Part shown: piece by piece, positions 7,141 to 15,288 of the stretch
How positions within the stretch are numbered: position 1 is the stretch's first letter
Layout of the letters: each line of letters opens with the position of its first letter
Origin: Blastopirellula marina
GTDB taxonomy: Bacteria > Planctomycetota > Planctomycetia > Pirellulales > Thermoguttaceae
Direction: 5' to 3'
Length of the DNA: 40,453 bases
NCBI GenBank assembly: GCA_020721965.1
Contig: DYLS01000041.1
Location: 1-40,453, forward strand
Notes under the pieces: model-generated
Told to the model about the DNA's origin: nothing
The model's database searches: none
Seen by the model: only the letters and a program-made list of their open reading frames with translations
Made by a program: the position numbers and the translations under genes

Positions 7141-7569
7141 GTGGCAGTTCGCATCCGCATGAAGAAAATGGGCAGAAAGCATCGCCCGTTCTTCCGAATC
7201 TGTGCAACCGATGCCCGAGCTCCGCGAGACGGGCGCGTGATTGAGGAATTGGGTACCTACGATCCCTTGATTCCCGAGACGGATGCGCGCGTCACGCTGA
7301 ATATCGAACGGCTTCAGTATTGGCTTGGCGTGGGTGCCAAGCCCAGCGATAACGTGGCTGTATTGATCAAGAAGTACGGCCCGAATGGTACTCGCCTACA
7401 GCAACGGCAGGAAGCCTTGGAGCGATTGCAGCAAAGGCAGGCGGCACGCCGGGCACTGGCGCAGCAGGCGGCCGCTCTGGCCAGTCAGCAGCGGGCAGCG
7501 CAACGCGCCGAGGCCCAGGAGCAGGACTCGCAAGACGCTCCCGCTGCTGATGAGGGCGCCGCCGACTGA
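7141..7569 (+). CDS. rpsP: 30S ribosomal protein S16 with long C-terminal extension
   Basis: The first ~85 residues carry the S16 fold signatures: AVRIRMKKMGRKHRPFFRICATD, DGR.IEELGTYDPL and the LQYWLGVGAKPSDNV segment. S16 binds 16S rRNA early in 30S assembly. The usual length is 80-90 aa; here a ~55-residue tail very rich in Gln, Ala and Arg and then acidic follows, with heptad-like spacing that suggests a helix or coiled coil. The GTG start is chosen because it gives the canonical N-terminus and has AGGGAG at a suitable distance. trmD begins 11 bp after the stop. Confidence 0.97.
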   Translation: MAVRIRMKKMGRKHRPFFRICATDARAPRDGRVIEELGTYDPLIPETDARVTLNIERLQYWLGVGAKPSDNVAVLIKKYGPNGTRLQQRQEALERLQQRQAARRALAQQAAALASQQRAAQRAEAQEQDSQDAPAADEGAAD

Positions 7570-7580
7570 TCGGGACGGCC

Positions 7581-8333
7581 ATGCGGATCGACGTCTTGAC
7601 GCTTTTCCCGGATATGTTTCAGGGCTTTCTCGGGGAAAGTGTCTTGGCACGGGCGATCGAGCGGGGGCTGATTCGGGTCATCTTGCACAATATTCGCGAT
7701 TGGAGTCACGACAAGAGGCATCATAAAATCGATGATCGGCCATTTGGTGGCGGTCCCGGAATGGTTTTGATGGCACCACCGGTGATCGAATGCGTAGAGG
7801 CGGTCCAAACCCAGGACGAACCCGGACACTTGGTGTTGTTGACCCCGCAGGGGCGGACCTTGACGCAGGAGGTGGTGGAAGAGCTATCGCAAAAACCGCG
7901 ACTGCTGCTCTTGTGCGGGCGGTATGAAGGCTTCGATGAACGTGTGCGGCTGATTTTGCGGCCCGACGAAATCTCCCTCGGAGACTACGTTCTCAGCGGC
8001 GGCGAGGTGCCGGCGATGGCCATCATCGAGGCCGTGTCGCGATTGATCCCCGGGGTGCTGGGGGATGAAGAAAGTTGTCGGCAAGATTCCTTCTCCGGCC
8101 CGAGTCGGATGTTGGATCATGCCCAGTACACGCGACCCAGGAGCTTTCGGGGGTTTGAAGTTCCGGCAGTCCTCCTTAGCGGGAACCATAGCGCCATCGA
8201 GCGATGGCGGTTGCAAGACAGCAAGAAACGCACCCAGTTGCGGCAGGCGGCGTTGGAAAATGCGGCGTTGGGAAATAAGGCGACGCGAGGAAAGGATTCC
8301 CACGTGCCGAAAACGAAATACAGCCAGGAGTGA
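7581..8333 (+). CDS. trmD: tRNA (guanine37-N1)-methyltransferase
   Basis: TrmD methylates G37 of tRNAs using S-adenosylmethionine and prevents +1 frameshifting. The 250-aa product shows the SPOUT-class signatures: FGGGPGMV near residue 55, LLTPQGRTLTQ, LLLCGRYEGFDERV, the trefoil-knot segment SLGDYVLSGGE and the DSFSG motif. Length is typical apart from a short basic tail (about 20 residues). The ATG follows rpsP after 11 bp and rplS starts 12 bp after the stop, so the three genes are very likely one transcript. Confidence 0.97.
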   Translation: MRIDVLTLFPDMFQGFLGESVLARAIERGLIRVILHNIRDWSHDKRHHKIDDRPFGGGPGMVLMAPPVIECVEAVQTQDEPGHLVLLTPQGRTLTQEVVEELSQKPRLLLLCGRYEGFDERVRLILRPDEISLGDYVLSGGEVPAMAIIEAVSRLIPGVLGDEESCRQDSFSGPSRMLDHAQYTRPRSFRGFEVPAVLLSGNHSAIERWRLQDSKKRTQLRQAALENAALGNKATRGKDSHVPKTKYSQE

Positions 8334-8345
8334 GCGAGAGAATCC

Positions 8346-8786
8346 ATGAACAAGCAGGAATTGATGGCAGCGGTCGAGCAGCCGTGTTTGAAGAGCGAAG
8401 TACCCTATTTCGAGGTGGGCGATACGGTTGACATTCATTGCCGTATCGTTGAAGGGAATAACGAGCGCATCCAGATCTTCAACGGTGTGGTGATCGCGCG
8501 GAGCGGTTCCGGAACCCGGGAAATGTTCACCGTCCGGCGCATCGTGCAAGGCGAGGGAGTGGAGCGGAAATTTCCGCTACATTCTCCGTTCGTCGCCAAG
8601 ATCGAGGTCAAACGGGCGGCGATCGTGCGTCGGGCCAAGTTGTATTATCTCCGCGACCGGGTGGGCAAGGCTGTGCGTCTGCGGGAACGCCGCCCCGACC
8701 AGATGAAGAAGCGGCAGAATCGCGAGGCCTTCTGGCTCAGGCAGCAGGCCGCGAAGTCGCAGAAGCGATCCGAAACCACCGCGTGA
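8346..8786 (+). CDS. rplS: 50S ribosomal protein L19
   Basis: The 146-aa product contains the full L19 fold: VGDTVDIHCRIVEG, ERIQIFNGVVIA, SGTREMFTVRRIVQGEGVERKFPLHSP and the basic VRRAKLYYLRDRVGKAVRLRERR helix. L19 sits at the 30S-50S interface. The family is usually ~115 aa; the extra residues are a short N-terminal stretch and a basic C-terminal tail (QKRSETTA end). It is the last gene of the rpsP-trmD-rplS unit and is followed by a strong hairpin. Confidence 0.97.
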   Translation: MNKQELMAAVEQPCLKSEVPYFEVGDTVDIHCRIVEGNNERIQIFNGVVIARSGSGTREMFTVRRIVQGEGVERKFPLHSPFVAKIEVKRAAIVRRAKLYYLRDRVGKAVRLRERRPDQMKKRQNREAFWLRQQAAKSQKRSETTA

Positions 8787-8844
8787 TCCTGCGGCTCTCC
8801 GGATCGCGATTAGCGAGGGGGACGACTGGCGCTTTTTCAGCACA

Positions 8845-8876
8845 GCGACCGCGCGGAAAATTCTCCGCGCGGTCGC
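8845..8876 (+). terminator. strong hairpin after rplS
   Basis: GCGACCGCGCGGA (8845-8857) pairs perfectly with TCCGCGCGGTCGC (8864-8876) across a 6-nt loop, a 13-bp GC-rich stem. It begins 58 bp after the rplS stop. No T-run follows, so it may be a pause site, an mRNA 3' end protector or a Rho-assisted terminator rather than a textbook intrinsic one. Confidence 0.6.
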
Positions 8877-9037
8877 ATCTCACGGATTACTGGCGGCTCG
8901 CTTCTTGAGGGGTATGGCAAATGCCCTTCGCTTTCTCGCTATCCGCGTGGCGGTCGCTCCGGCGTTTGACTGCAAATGGGTGGGCATCTCTGCGACGTTG
9001 GGTAGGTTGGGGGATGAGGCGGGGAGGCGGGCCCTCG

Positions 9038-9469
9038 ATGTCGCAGCCTGAGGGGCGGCCATCAGACACGAATCGCCAACCCCCTCATTTAGCGGTTGGT
9101 CGCCGGGGTGAGCAGGTAGCGGCGGACCATCTCAAATCCCTCGGATACCGGGTGTTGTCCCGCAACGTTCGCGCCGCGGGGGGCGAGCTGGACATCGTCG
9201 CCCTGCAAGGTGGGACGGTCGTTTTCTGTGAGGTCAAAAGCCGTTTGGGCGAGGCGGCCGCGGTCTGGGAGCGCGTGGACGCCAAGAAACGCCGGTCGCT
9301 GTTGCGAGCAGCCAGGGCCTTTTTGCGGCGGAAGCATTTGCAGGACGCACCGTATCGCTTCGATATTGTTACCGTAAGCTGGCCCAGCTTCGATCTGGCC
9401 GAGGTGCCCCAGGTAAGAGTTTATCGCAACGCCTTCTCGGGCGAGGAAGATGAGGGACCCACCGGTTGA
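9038..9469 (+). CDS. yraN: UPF0102/YraN family nuclease-like protein
   Basis: The 143-aa product has the YraN pattern: AVGRRGEQVAADHLKSLGYRVLSRN, then GGELDIVA, then VVFCEVKSR, matching the D...ExK core of the restriction-endonuclease-like fold, and a C-terminal YRFDIVTV strand. The cellular role of the family is unclear; it resembles Holliday-junction resolvases by fold. The ATG at 9038 is chosen because GGGAGG lies 10 bp upstream and earlier starts add 39 residues outside the family. It commonly follows rplS in bacteria, usually after rnhB, which is absent here. The 3' end overlaps the convergent EamA gene by 49 bp. Confidence 0.9.
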   Translation: MSQPEGRPSDTNRQPPHLAVGRRGEQVAADHLKSLGYRVLSRNVRAAGGELDIVALQGGTVVFCEVKSRLGEAAAVWERVDAKKRRSLLRAARAFLRRKHLQDAPYRFDIVTVSWPSFDLAEVPQVRVYRNAFSGEEDEGPTG

Positions 9470-10356
9470 GGGGAGGCACGGCTGGCAAGTTCGGCCGGGC
9501 GAGCCATCCAACACTCCCATACCACGTATCGCGAGAACAAGCCGGTGAGGATGAGGCCCGCCCCGCATAGCGTCCACCAGGCAGGCCGTTCTCCCCAAAA
9601 CAGGAATGCCCAGAGGGGGCTGAGGATCGGCTCCGTGAGGGCAATGGCTACGGCCTCTTGGCTGGAGACGACGCGCAGTCCTCGGGACAGGAGGATGTAC
9701 GGGGCCGCCATTTGCACGCCCCCGAATGCCGCCAGCCAAAGGAGTTGTCTGCTATTCGGCAGGATGCCCAGGCGCGCCACGACGGGGATGAGCAGCACCG
9801 CCGCGGCCAGGTGATTGAGCGCCGTGAGCCAAACGGCGTTTTCGTCGCGAAGCTGGCGCAGGGTCACCAGTACGCCGGCGTAAAAGATGCCGGAGAGGAT
9901 GCCGCAAAGGACGCCGACTTGGGAGCCGCCTTCGCCGCGGCCCAGCTCCAGGGCCAGGATCAGCACTACGCCCAGGATGGCGAACACCAGCGGGAGGGCG
10001 TCTTTGCGATCCAAAGGCTCGCGAAAGAGGAAGAGGGTTGTTAAAAGCACCCAAAAGGGAGCCAGGTTTTGCAGCCAGATGGCGTTGGCGGCCGTGCTTT
10101 GGACCATGGCGGTCAGGAACGTGACGTTCATGCCGGCAAAGCACAGCACCATCGGCAGCAGGAGGGGGCGGAAGCGGGCGCCGCGGGCGCCGGGGAGCAG
10201 GATCATCGCGGCGAAGAGCGCCCTCCAGAAGGCGAAGATCAATCCCCGCCATTCTTGCGGCCAATCGCTGAAAAAGTCGGCCTTGGCGAAGATCGCGCTG
10301 GAGCTCCACAAGATGGCGGCCGCCAGGACGTGGAGCCGCCCCATCGTCTTACTCAT
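9421..10356 (-). CDS. EamA/DMT family transporter
   Basis: The 311-aa product has about ten hydrophobic helices in two repeated halves, the EamA (drug/metabolite transporter) arrangement: helix 1 begins RLHVLAAAILWSSSAIFAK and the second half begins near GVLCGILSGIFYAGVLVTLRQL. Helix-end motifs such as ALTEPILSPLWAFLFWGE are typical of the family. It sits in the inner membrane; the substrate cannot be predicted. Its ATG overlaps the end of apbE by 8 bp, with GAGAGG just upstream, so the two are translated from one message. The 3' end overlaps yraN on the opposite strand. Confidence 0.92.
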   Translation of the reverse strand: MSKTMGRLHVLAAAILWSSSAIFAKADFFSDWPQEWRGLIFAFWRALFAAMILLPGARGARFRPLLLPMVLCFAGMNVTFLTAMVQSTAANAIWLQNLAPFWVLLTTLFLFREPLDRKDALPLVFAILGVVLILALELGRGEGGSQVGVLCGILSGIFYAGVLVTLRQLRDENAVWLTALNHLAAAVLLIPVVARLGILPNSRQLLWLAAFGGVQMAAPYILLSRGLRVVSSQEAVAIALTEPILSPLWAFLFWGERPAWWTLCGAGLILTGLFSRYVVWECWMARPAELASRASPQPVGPSSSSPEKALR

Positions 10357-11608
10357 GATGCCTCTCCTTGGGAGCGATGGGGCGTTCGTGCGACATCTCG
10401 GCCCAGTGTTGCGAGCGGTAGGCCACCGTTCGGCCGTTCTCCTCTTGCAGGATCAGTGCGGCGGCACCGGCGGCGTCGATGCGGGGAAGGCCCGCTTCTG
10501 GCCCCAGCACGCTAATCGCCGTGGCCCAGGCGTCGGCTTCCTCGCCGCTTCGGGCGATGACCGTGACCTCGCGCGGGGTGGTGATTCCCAGTCCGGTTTT
10601 GGGGTCCAGGATGTGGGAATACCGCACGCCGCCCACTTCCACGAAGCGGTAGCGATCGCCAGATGTTGCGGTGCCGCAGTTCCGCAGTCCGGTCATCAGG
10701 GAGGGTGCCTGATCCGCCGCCAAGGGCGCAATCGCGACGCTCCAGCCGTTGCGATCGGGCGGGGGATCTCCCAGGCCAAGGTCGCCGCCCAGGTCCACCA
10801 ATGCCCGGGCGACGCCATTTTCCCGCAGAACCTGAAGGGCCGCATCCACGGCATAACCCTTGGCGATGGCCCCGAAATCGAGCCGCATTCCCGGTGCGGT
10901 CAAAGTGACGGTCCGCTGCACCGCATCGAGGTGCAGCTTGTCGCATCCGACGGCCCGCCTGGCCTCCTCGAATCGCCAGGCAGGCGGCAGCTCTCGCACA
11001 GTCCGAGTGCGCCGCCAGAGACGGATCAGCGGTCCCAAGGTAACGTCGAACGCGCCGTCGCTCTTCCGCGATATTTGCACGCTCAACGACAATAGCTCCC
11101 AGAGGTCGGGGCTGACGGGGATGGCTTGGCCCGTGCCGGCAGTTCGGCACAGCCGCCGGACCTCGCTGTCCTCTTGGTAATCGCTGAAGATGGCGTTCAG
11201 TTCGCGAATCCGGGCTGCTGCCTGTTGGCAGGCCGCCGTCGCATGTTGGGGCAAGGCGTGATAGCACACGATGCGCAGCGGGGCAGCCATCTCCTCGCCT
11301 TCCCAAACCACGCGATGCAAGGGCGTTTCCGGACACTCGCCAGGCGGCGCGTGGGGGATCGCCTCGGCCCCGTTCGCCCCGGATTCGATCTCTGCGGCTC
11401 GGCAATGTGCGGCGCCCTCGGGGGGCGACTGGGCGATGGACAGACGGGCCACGCCCAGCAGCCATAGGGATAGGGCGACGAGAACAAGATACACCGATAT
11501 CGCAGAAAGTCTGCCAGGGCGGTAGTCCGCCGAACGACCGGGCCCAATCGCCCATTGAGCGGCCCTGGGCACCGTCGATCCGCGCAGTGTTGGCAAAGCT
11601 CTTGGCAT
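10349..11608 (-). CDS. apbE: FAD:protein FMN transferase, ApbE family
   Basis: ApbE attaches FMN from FAD to Ser/Thr of periplasmic or membrane flavoproteins. The 419-aa product has a membrane anchor at ~35-59 (SVYLVLVALSLWLLGVARL), followed by the catalytic domain: FDVTLGPLIRLW, DFGAIAKGYAVD (~244), LVDLGGDLG, YSHILDPKTG (~330) and the metal-site segment EADAWATA (~358). The ATG at 11608 is chosen because GGAG precedes it by 8 bp; the upstream open frame adds 60 Cys/Arg-rich residues before the anchor. No obvious flavinylation target (RnfG/NqrC type) is encoded nearby. It is co-transcribed with the EamA transporter. Confidence 0.93.
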   Translation of the reverse strand: MPRALPTLRGSTVPRAAQWAIGPGRSADYRPGRLSAISVYLVLVALSLWLLGVARLSIAQSPPEGAAHCRAAEIESGANGAEAIPHAPPGECPETPLHRVVWEGEEMAAPLRIVCYHALPQHATAACQQAAARIRELNAIFSDYQEDSEVRRLCRTAGTGQAIPVSPDLWELLSLSVQISRKSDGAFDVTLGPLIRLWRRTRTVRELPPAWRFEEARRAVGCDKLHLDAVQRTVTLTAPGMRLDFGAIAKGYAVDAALQVLRENGVARALVDLGGDLGLGDPPPDRNGWSVAIAPLAADQAPSLMTGLRNCGTATSGDRYRFVEVGGVRYSHILDPKTGLGITTPREVTVIARSGEEADAWATAISVLGPEAGLPRIDAAGAAALILQEENGRTVAYRSQHWAEMSHERPIAPKERHHE

Positions 11609-12153
11609 GGTAGTGACTCCGCAGCGGAATCGCTTGCACACTGTCGCTCCCCATCTCCTGCAGGCGGCTTTTCGATCGGCGATTCCGTGACGTCCCTTCA
11701 TCATGCTTGAAAGCCGGGCGGTTGAGCAACCGGGTAGCCGCATGGCTTTCCCTCTCCCGCACGCGGCTGCTCCCATGCGGGCAGCCACAGGGGGACTCGC
11801 ACTTTCTCACGCGCGGGCAGCCAAAGGGGACGCCCACAGCAGCGTGCCGACAGCAGCGTGCCGACGCAGAGTGGCGAAACATACCGCAAAGCCGGGCGGC
11901 GAAACCGCGCAAACAGGCAAAAGCCCTACATTCGCCGCAATCCCAGTCCTATACGCCAGAGGGCTGTGGCCCAATGCCTGCTGATTTGCCTCTCGCAAAA
12001 TGTGCTCTACATTTGAACAGACTTGGAGCGACCGCGTCTCGATCCAGGTTGAACGCCTGACCTTCCCGTCAACCACGCATCGGCAACATGAGCAGGGGCG
12101 GACGCGGCAGAGATCGCACGGGCAATCCGCAACGCTTTCTGGAGAACGAATTC
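11609..12153. repeat. divergent gap with short repeats (14-nt tandem at 11837-11864)
   Basis: The 545-bp gap between the divergent apbE and chemoreceptor genes holds no supported gene. It contains an exact tandem duplication of CAGCAGCGTGCCGA (11837-11850, 11851-11864) and diverged copies of a GCGGGCAGCCA-rich unit about 43 bp apart (near 11777 and 11811). Promoters for both flanking genes must lie here but no convincing hexamer pair was found. Confidence 0.5.
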
Positions 12154-14202
12154 ATGCGCAACAATCAACCGGTGACGGGCGTGGAACATGATTATCCCGC
12201 CGATAGGGTTTTGATTTCGCGGACGGACCCCAAGGGCATTATTACGTATGTGAATAGTCACTTTGCCGAGGTCGCGGGTTATTCTCTCGAGGAACTGGTC
12301 GGCCGACCCCACAACATCGTGCGGCATCCCGACATGCCGGCGGAGGCATTCCGCGACCTGTGGGCAACCATCAAGCGGGGCCGACCCTGGTGCGGTCTGG
12401 TCAAGAACCGGTGCAAGAATGGCGACCATTACTGGGTGCGAGCCACGGTTACCCCTCAACGAGGGGGTGGATACACCAGCGTCCGTACCAAACCGACTCG
12501 GAAGGAGATCGAAGAGGCAGAAAAGCTCTATCGCCTGATGCGGCAGGACAAGTCTTTGACGCTTCGCAATAGCGTGCCTCGTAGACGCAGGCTGTGCGGC
12601 CTCTCCACCGCGGCTTGCAGAATCCAAGAGCGCTTCAATTCCGTGTCCATTTCCGCGCGGCTGACGGGCGCCGTGGCGCTGATCCTTGGTTTACTCATCT
12701 TCGTCGTTGTCCAAAGCATGCAGTCCAGCCGTACCATCGAGGTGGCGTACCGGAACTACATCGAACAGGATGCCCAGTGGCGATCGAATTTCTACCGCAT
12801 GTACGGGCAGGGGCTTCAGATGGGGCAGGCCATCCGCAACATCATCCTCGATCCTCAGAATCCGAAGGCCTACCGGAATCGGGAGGCGGCCGCCGGAGAG
12901 TTCGAGAAGGCCGTGCTGGATGCCCAAAAGCAGGACGAATCTATTTTCCAAAGCGGCCTGCCGGCACGCATCATGGCTTTGCGCGACGAGCAAAAGAAGT
13001 TCCAGGACCAAATCCTTCAATTGGTCAAAGCCGGGCGAAGTGACGAGGCGAAGGCCGTTCTCAACGGGCAGGAGACTCCCAAATGGCGCGAGATTCGTCA
13101 AATCCTGCTCGACGAGATCAAGCTGCTCGACGCAGCCGAGCCCAAATTGCTGAGCGAACTGTACACGCAGGCATCGACCAGGCGCACGTATGCTTTGGCA
13201 ATGAGCTTGGGAATTGGTATCCTGGGCGTTCTGCTCGTCTGGGCCGTGGTCCGCAAGATCAAGCGTTCCATTCGTCATGTTTTGGACGTGGTGAAGGGGA
13301 TGACGGATGGCCGGCTCGGTCAAGTGGTGCATGTGACCGAGGAAGACGAAATGGGCCAGTTGCTTGCCAACATCGTGATATTCCGCAATCTGCTCCTCGA
13401 GGCGATCAGTCTTATCAATCAAGGCTCGGCGACGTTGCTCAGCTCGGGCGAGCAGATTGGCGCGGTCAGCAGCGAGACGCTTTCCGCCGCGGAAACTCAG
13501 CTATCCGCGGTCAGCAATGTGCTTTCGGCGATCCAGGAGGTCTCGGCCTCGGCGGACGAAATGAGCCGGCACGCGGTCGATGCACGAGAGGCCGCCGACC
13601 AGGCCATGGCGGTGACGCGTGGCGCCGCGGAGACGGTGACGCAGACCGAACAGCATGTCTCCGAGCTTTTGCGAACCGCGGATGAGATCAGCCGCGTGCT
13701 GGTGGTCATCAAGGAAGTGGCGGAGCAGACCAACCTGCTGGCCTTGAACGCGGCAATCGAGGCCGCCCGGGCCGGCGAACAGGGCATGGGCTTTGCCGTC
13801 GTCGCCGACGAAGTTCGCAAGCTGGCCGAGCGCGCCAGCAGCTCCACGCGAGAGATCGCCGCGATGGTGAAACGCGTCCAAAATGTCAGTCATGCCGTGG
13901 CGAATGAGGTGGCCGAAAGCAATCGCCGCATGTGCGGAGGCGTTGCGGAGGGGTCGCAGGGCGAGCATGCGAGCACTTCGGTGGAACAATCGGTGGTGCA
14001 AGCCGGTGAGACGATGCGGATGATCAGCGAAGCCCTGCTGAAGAGCACTGCTACGATCCACGACATCACCGCGAAGATCGAGAATGTGGCCACCACAGCC
14101 CAGCAGAACGCGGATGCGGCACGGCGGTCGGCGGGTGAGGCCGATCGATTGCAGCACCTGGCGAAAGATCTCGAAGGCGTCGTCGAGCAATTCCACCTGT
14201 GA
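12154..14202 (+). CDS. Aer-like PAS methyl-accepting chemotaxis protein
   Basis: The 682-aa product begins with a PAS domain (~15-125) that follows E. coli Aer closely: [33 protein letters not shown] and SVRT..T..EIE; Aer binds FAD there and senses redox state. Next come TM1 (~168-189), a ~155-residue probable periplasmic four-helix sensor region, TM2 (~345-366), HAMP and the signalling hairpin with [20 protein letters not shown] (524-543). Aer itself lacks a periplasmic domain, so this receptor may integrate internal redox and external signals. The ATG at 12154 has GGAGA 10 bp upstream. No other chemotaxis gene is near; it is an orphan receptor. Confidence 0.93.
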   Translation: MRNNQPVTGVEHDYPADRVLISRTDPKGIITYVNSHFAEVAGYSLEELVGRPHNIVRHPDMPAEAFRDLWATIKRGRPWCGLVKNRCKNGDHYWVRATVTPQRGGGYTSVRTKPTRKEIEEAEKLYRLMRQDKSLTLRNSVPRRRRLCGLSTAACRIQERFNSVSISARLTGAVALILGLLIFVVVQSMQSSRTIEVAYRNYIEQDAQWRSNFYRMYGQGLQMGQAIRNIILDPQNPKAYRNREAAAGEFEKAVLDAQKQDESIFQSGLPARIMALRDEQKKFQDQILQLVKAGRSDEAKAVLNGQETPKWREIRQILLDEIKLLDAAEPKLLSELYTQASTRRTYALAMSLGIGILGVLLVWAVVRKIKRSIRHVLDVVKGMTDGRLGQVVHVTEEDEMGQLLANIVIFRNLLLEAISLINQGSATLLSSGEQIGAVSSETLSAAETQLSAVSNVLSAIQEVSASADEMSRHAVDAREAADQAMAVTRGAAETVTQTEQHVSELLRTADEISRVLVVIKEVAEQTNLLALNAAIEAARAGEQGMGFAVVADEVRKLAERASSSTREIAAMVKRVQNVSHAVANEVAESNRRMCGGVAEGSQGEHASTSVEQSVVQAGETMRMISEALLKSTATIHDITAKIENVATTAQQNADAARRSAGEADRLQHLAKDLEGVVEQFHL

Positions 14203-14590
14203 CGATGGTTGCACCAAGGGGACAGCGCGGGGGAAGAATCTTGGCCTTCCACCACGCGACCGCGTGTGCATTCGCAACGGCATAGTCGATCCTCCCGATG
14301 GATTGGCGGTGGATTCTGCGTCACGGGTCGTGTCGCGAGTCGAAACCCAGTCTGTTGAGCGCCCGCCACGAACGGGTGATGCCTGGCGTCTCGCCGATCG
14401 TCGAAGCACGCGTTGGCCACGTCGGATGCGTGCGAGAGTCTGGCGGTGGCCGAATTTCGCCCGCACAACCCGCGATCGCCATCATCACCGGGCGGTGGGC
14501 GGGGGCGCCCCGATGGAGTCCCCTCTCCTCCAGGCGGTACAATATGGAGGGGGGTAGCGGCGCAGCCGGTTGCCATGAGAGCCGCTAATG

Positions 14591-14698
14591 CTACAGCGCA
14601 GGCTTGTTGGTTTGGATCCTCATCTTGCGGTGATGAGAGATAACGCCCCGCAAGAGATGCTGGGTAGATCGTGCAATCAGGCGGGCTTTGCGCTGTAG
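14591..14698 (+). repeat. 108-bp structured repeat, copy A
   Basis: Bounded by perfect 10-bp terminal inverted repeats CTACAGCGCA (14591-14600) and TGCGCTGTAG (14689-14698). Inside, CTTGCGG (14624-14630) pairs with CCGCAAG (14648-14654). It aligns without gaps over its first 95 positions with the element at 23708-23816 read on the minus strand. It ends 28 bp before the ATG at 14727 and would lie in that gene's leader in sense orientation. The remaining part of this gap (14203-14590) holds no supported gene; TACAAT at 14538-14543 is a possible -10 box. Confidence 0.8.
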
Positions 14699-14726
14699 TA
14701 CGAAGACCAGGTGGGAGACCCATCGG

Positions 14727-15227
14727 ATGAGTCCGCAAGACAAGTCGGCGTCGCCGACGCGAGTGGCTATTACCTTCGATTGCGTACCGCTTCGCACGGT
14801 GACGCGCAATGATCCGCCGCTGGACGCCTCGCCCGGATTCCTGGCACTGTGGAATCGTGTTCAGGCGGCGATCGCCAAGCACGGTCGGCACAACACGTAC
14901 TATCTTCACAATGGGCGATGCGAGTATCACCTGACGAATCGTCCCCAGGTCGGCTGGCTGGCGTTCGCCTTCGAGGGATGCGTGATGACCGACCCCGAGG
15001 ATTGCAAAACGGTGGCCTGCGACCTGGACGTGCGGCTGGCCGGCGATACCTGCGAGTGGGCCACGGAGCCGATCGTCCGCTGGTTTGCCGAATCGGTGCG
15101 CCGCTCGGTGATGGTGGAATTCGATCTCTACATCGAGGCGGGCGATTTGGAACGGACCGTCCAGCGGTTGCAACAATTGGAAGCCGAAACCCAGGCCAAG
15201 GGAGGCTACGTGGGCTTCGGGCTGTGA
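14727..15227 (+). CDS. protein of unknown function
   Basis: A 166-aa soluble product I do not recognise. It has no signal peptide or membrane helix. Noticeable parts are an N-terminal strand VAITFDCVPLRTV, a Cys/His-bearing middle (NTYYLHNGRCEYHLTNRPQ, EGCVMTDPEDCKTVACDLDV) and an amphipathic helix near the C-terminus (ERTVQRLQQLEAE) before a Gly-rich end. The ATG at 14727 is chosen because GGGAG stands ~10 bp upstream. Codon use and composition resemble the neighbours, so it looks like a resident gene. It stands alone, downstream of the structured element at 14591-14698, and converges on holB with a 61-bp gap. Confidence 0.75.
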   Translation: MSPQDKSASPTRVAITFDCVPLRTVTRNDPPLDASPGFLALWNRVQAAIAKHGRHNTYYLHNGRCEYHLTNRPQVGWLAFAFEGCVMTDPEDCKTVACDLDVRLAGDTCEWATEPIVRWFAESVRRSVMVEFDLYIEAGDLERTVQRLQQLEAETQAKGGYVGFGL

Positions 15228-15288
15228 TGGCACCGGGATCGATACCGCGGGACAGACGCCGTGGCCGCGAATTACAGCGTGGGCGGAC

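Noticed and set aside
14620-14680. Fluoride-type riboswitch suggested by GGTGATG in the structured element
   Set aside because: The 3' partner motif of that class (GATG...CCTAC type) is missing and the stem order differs.
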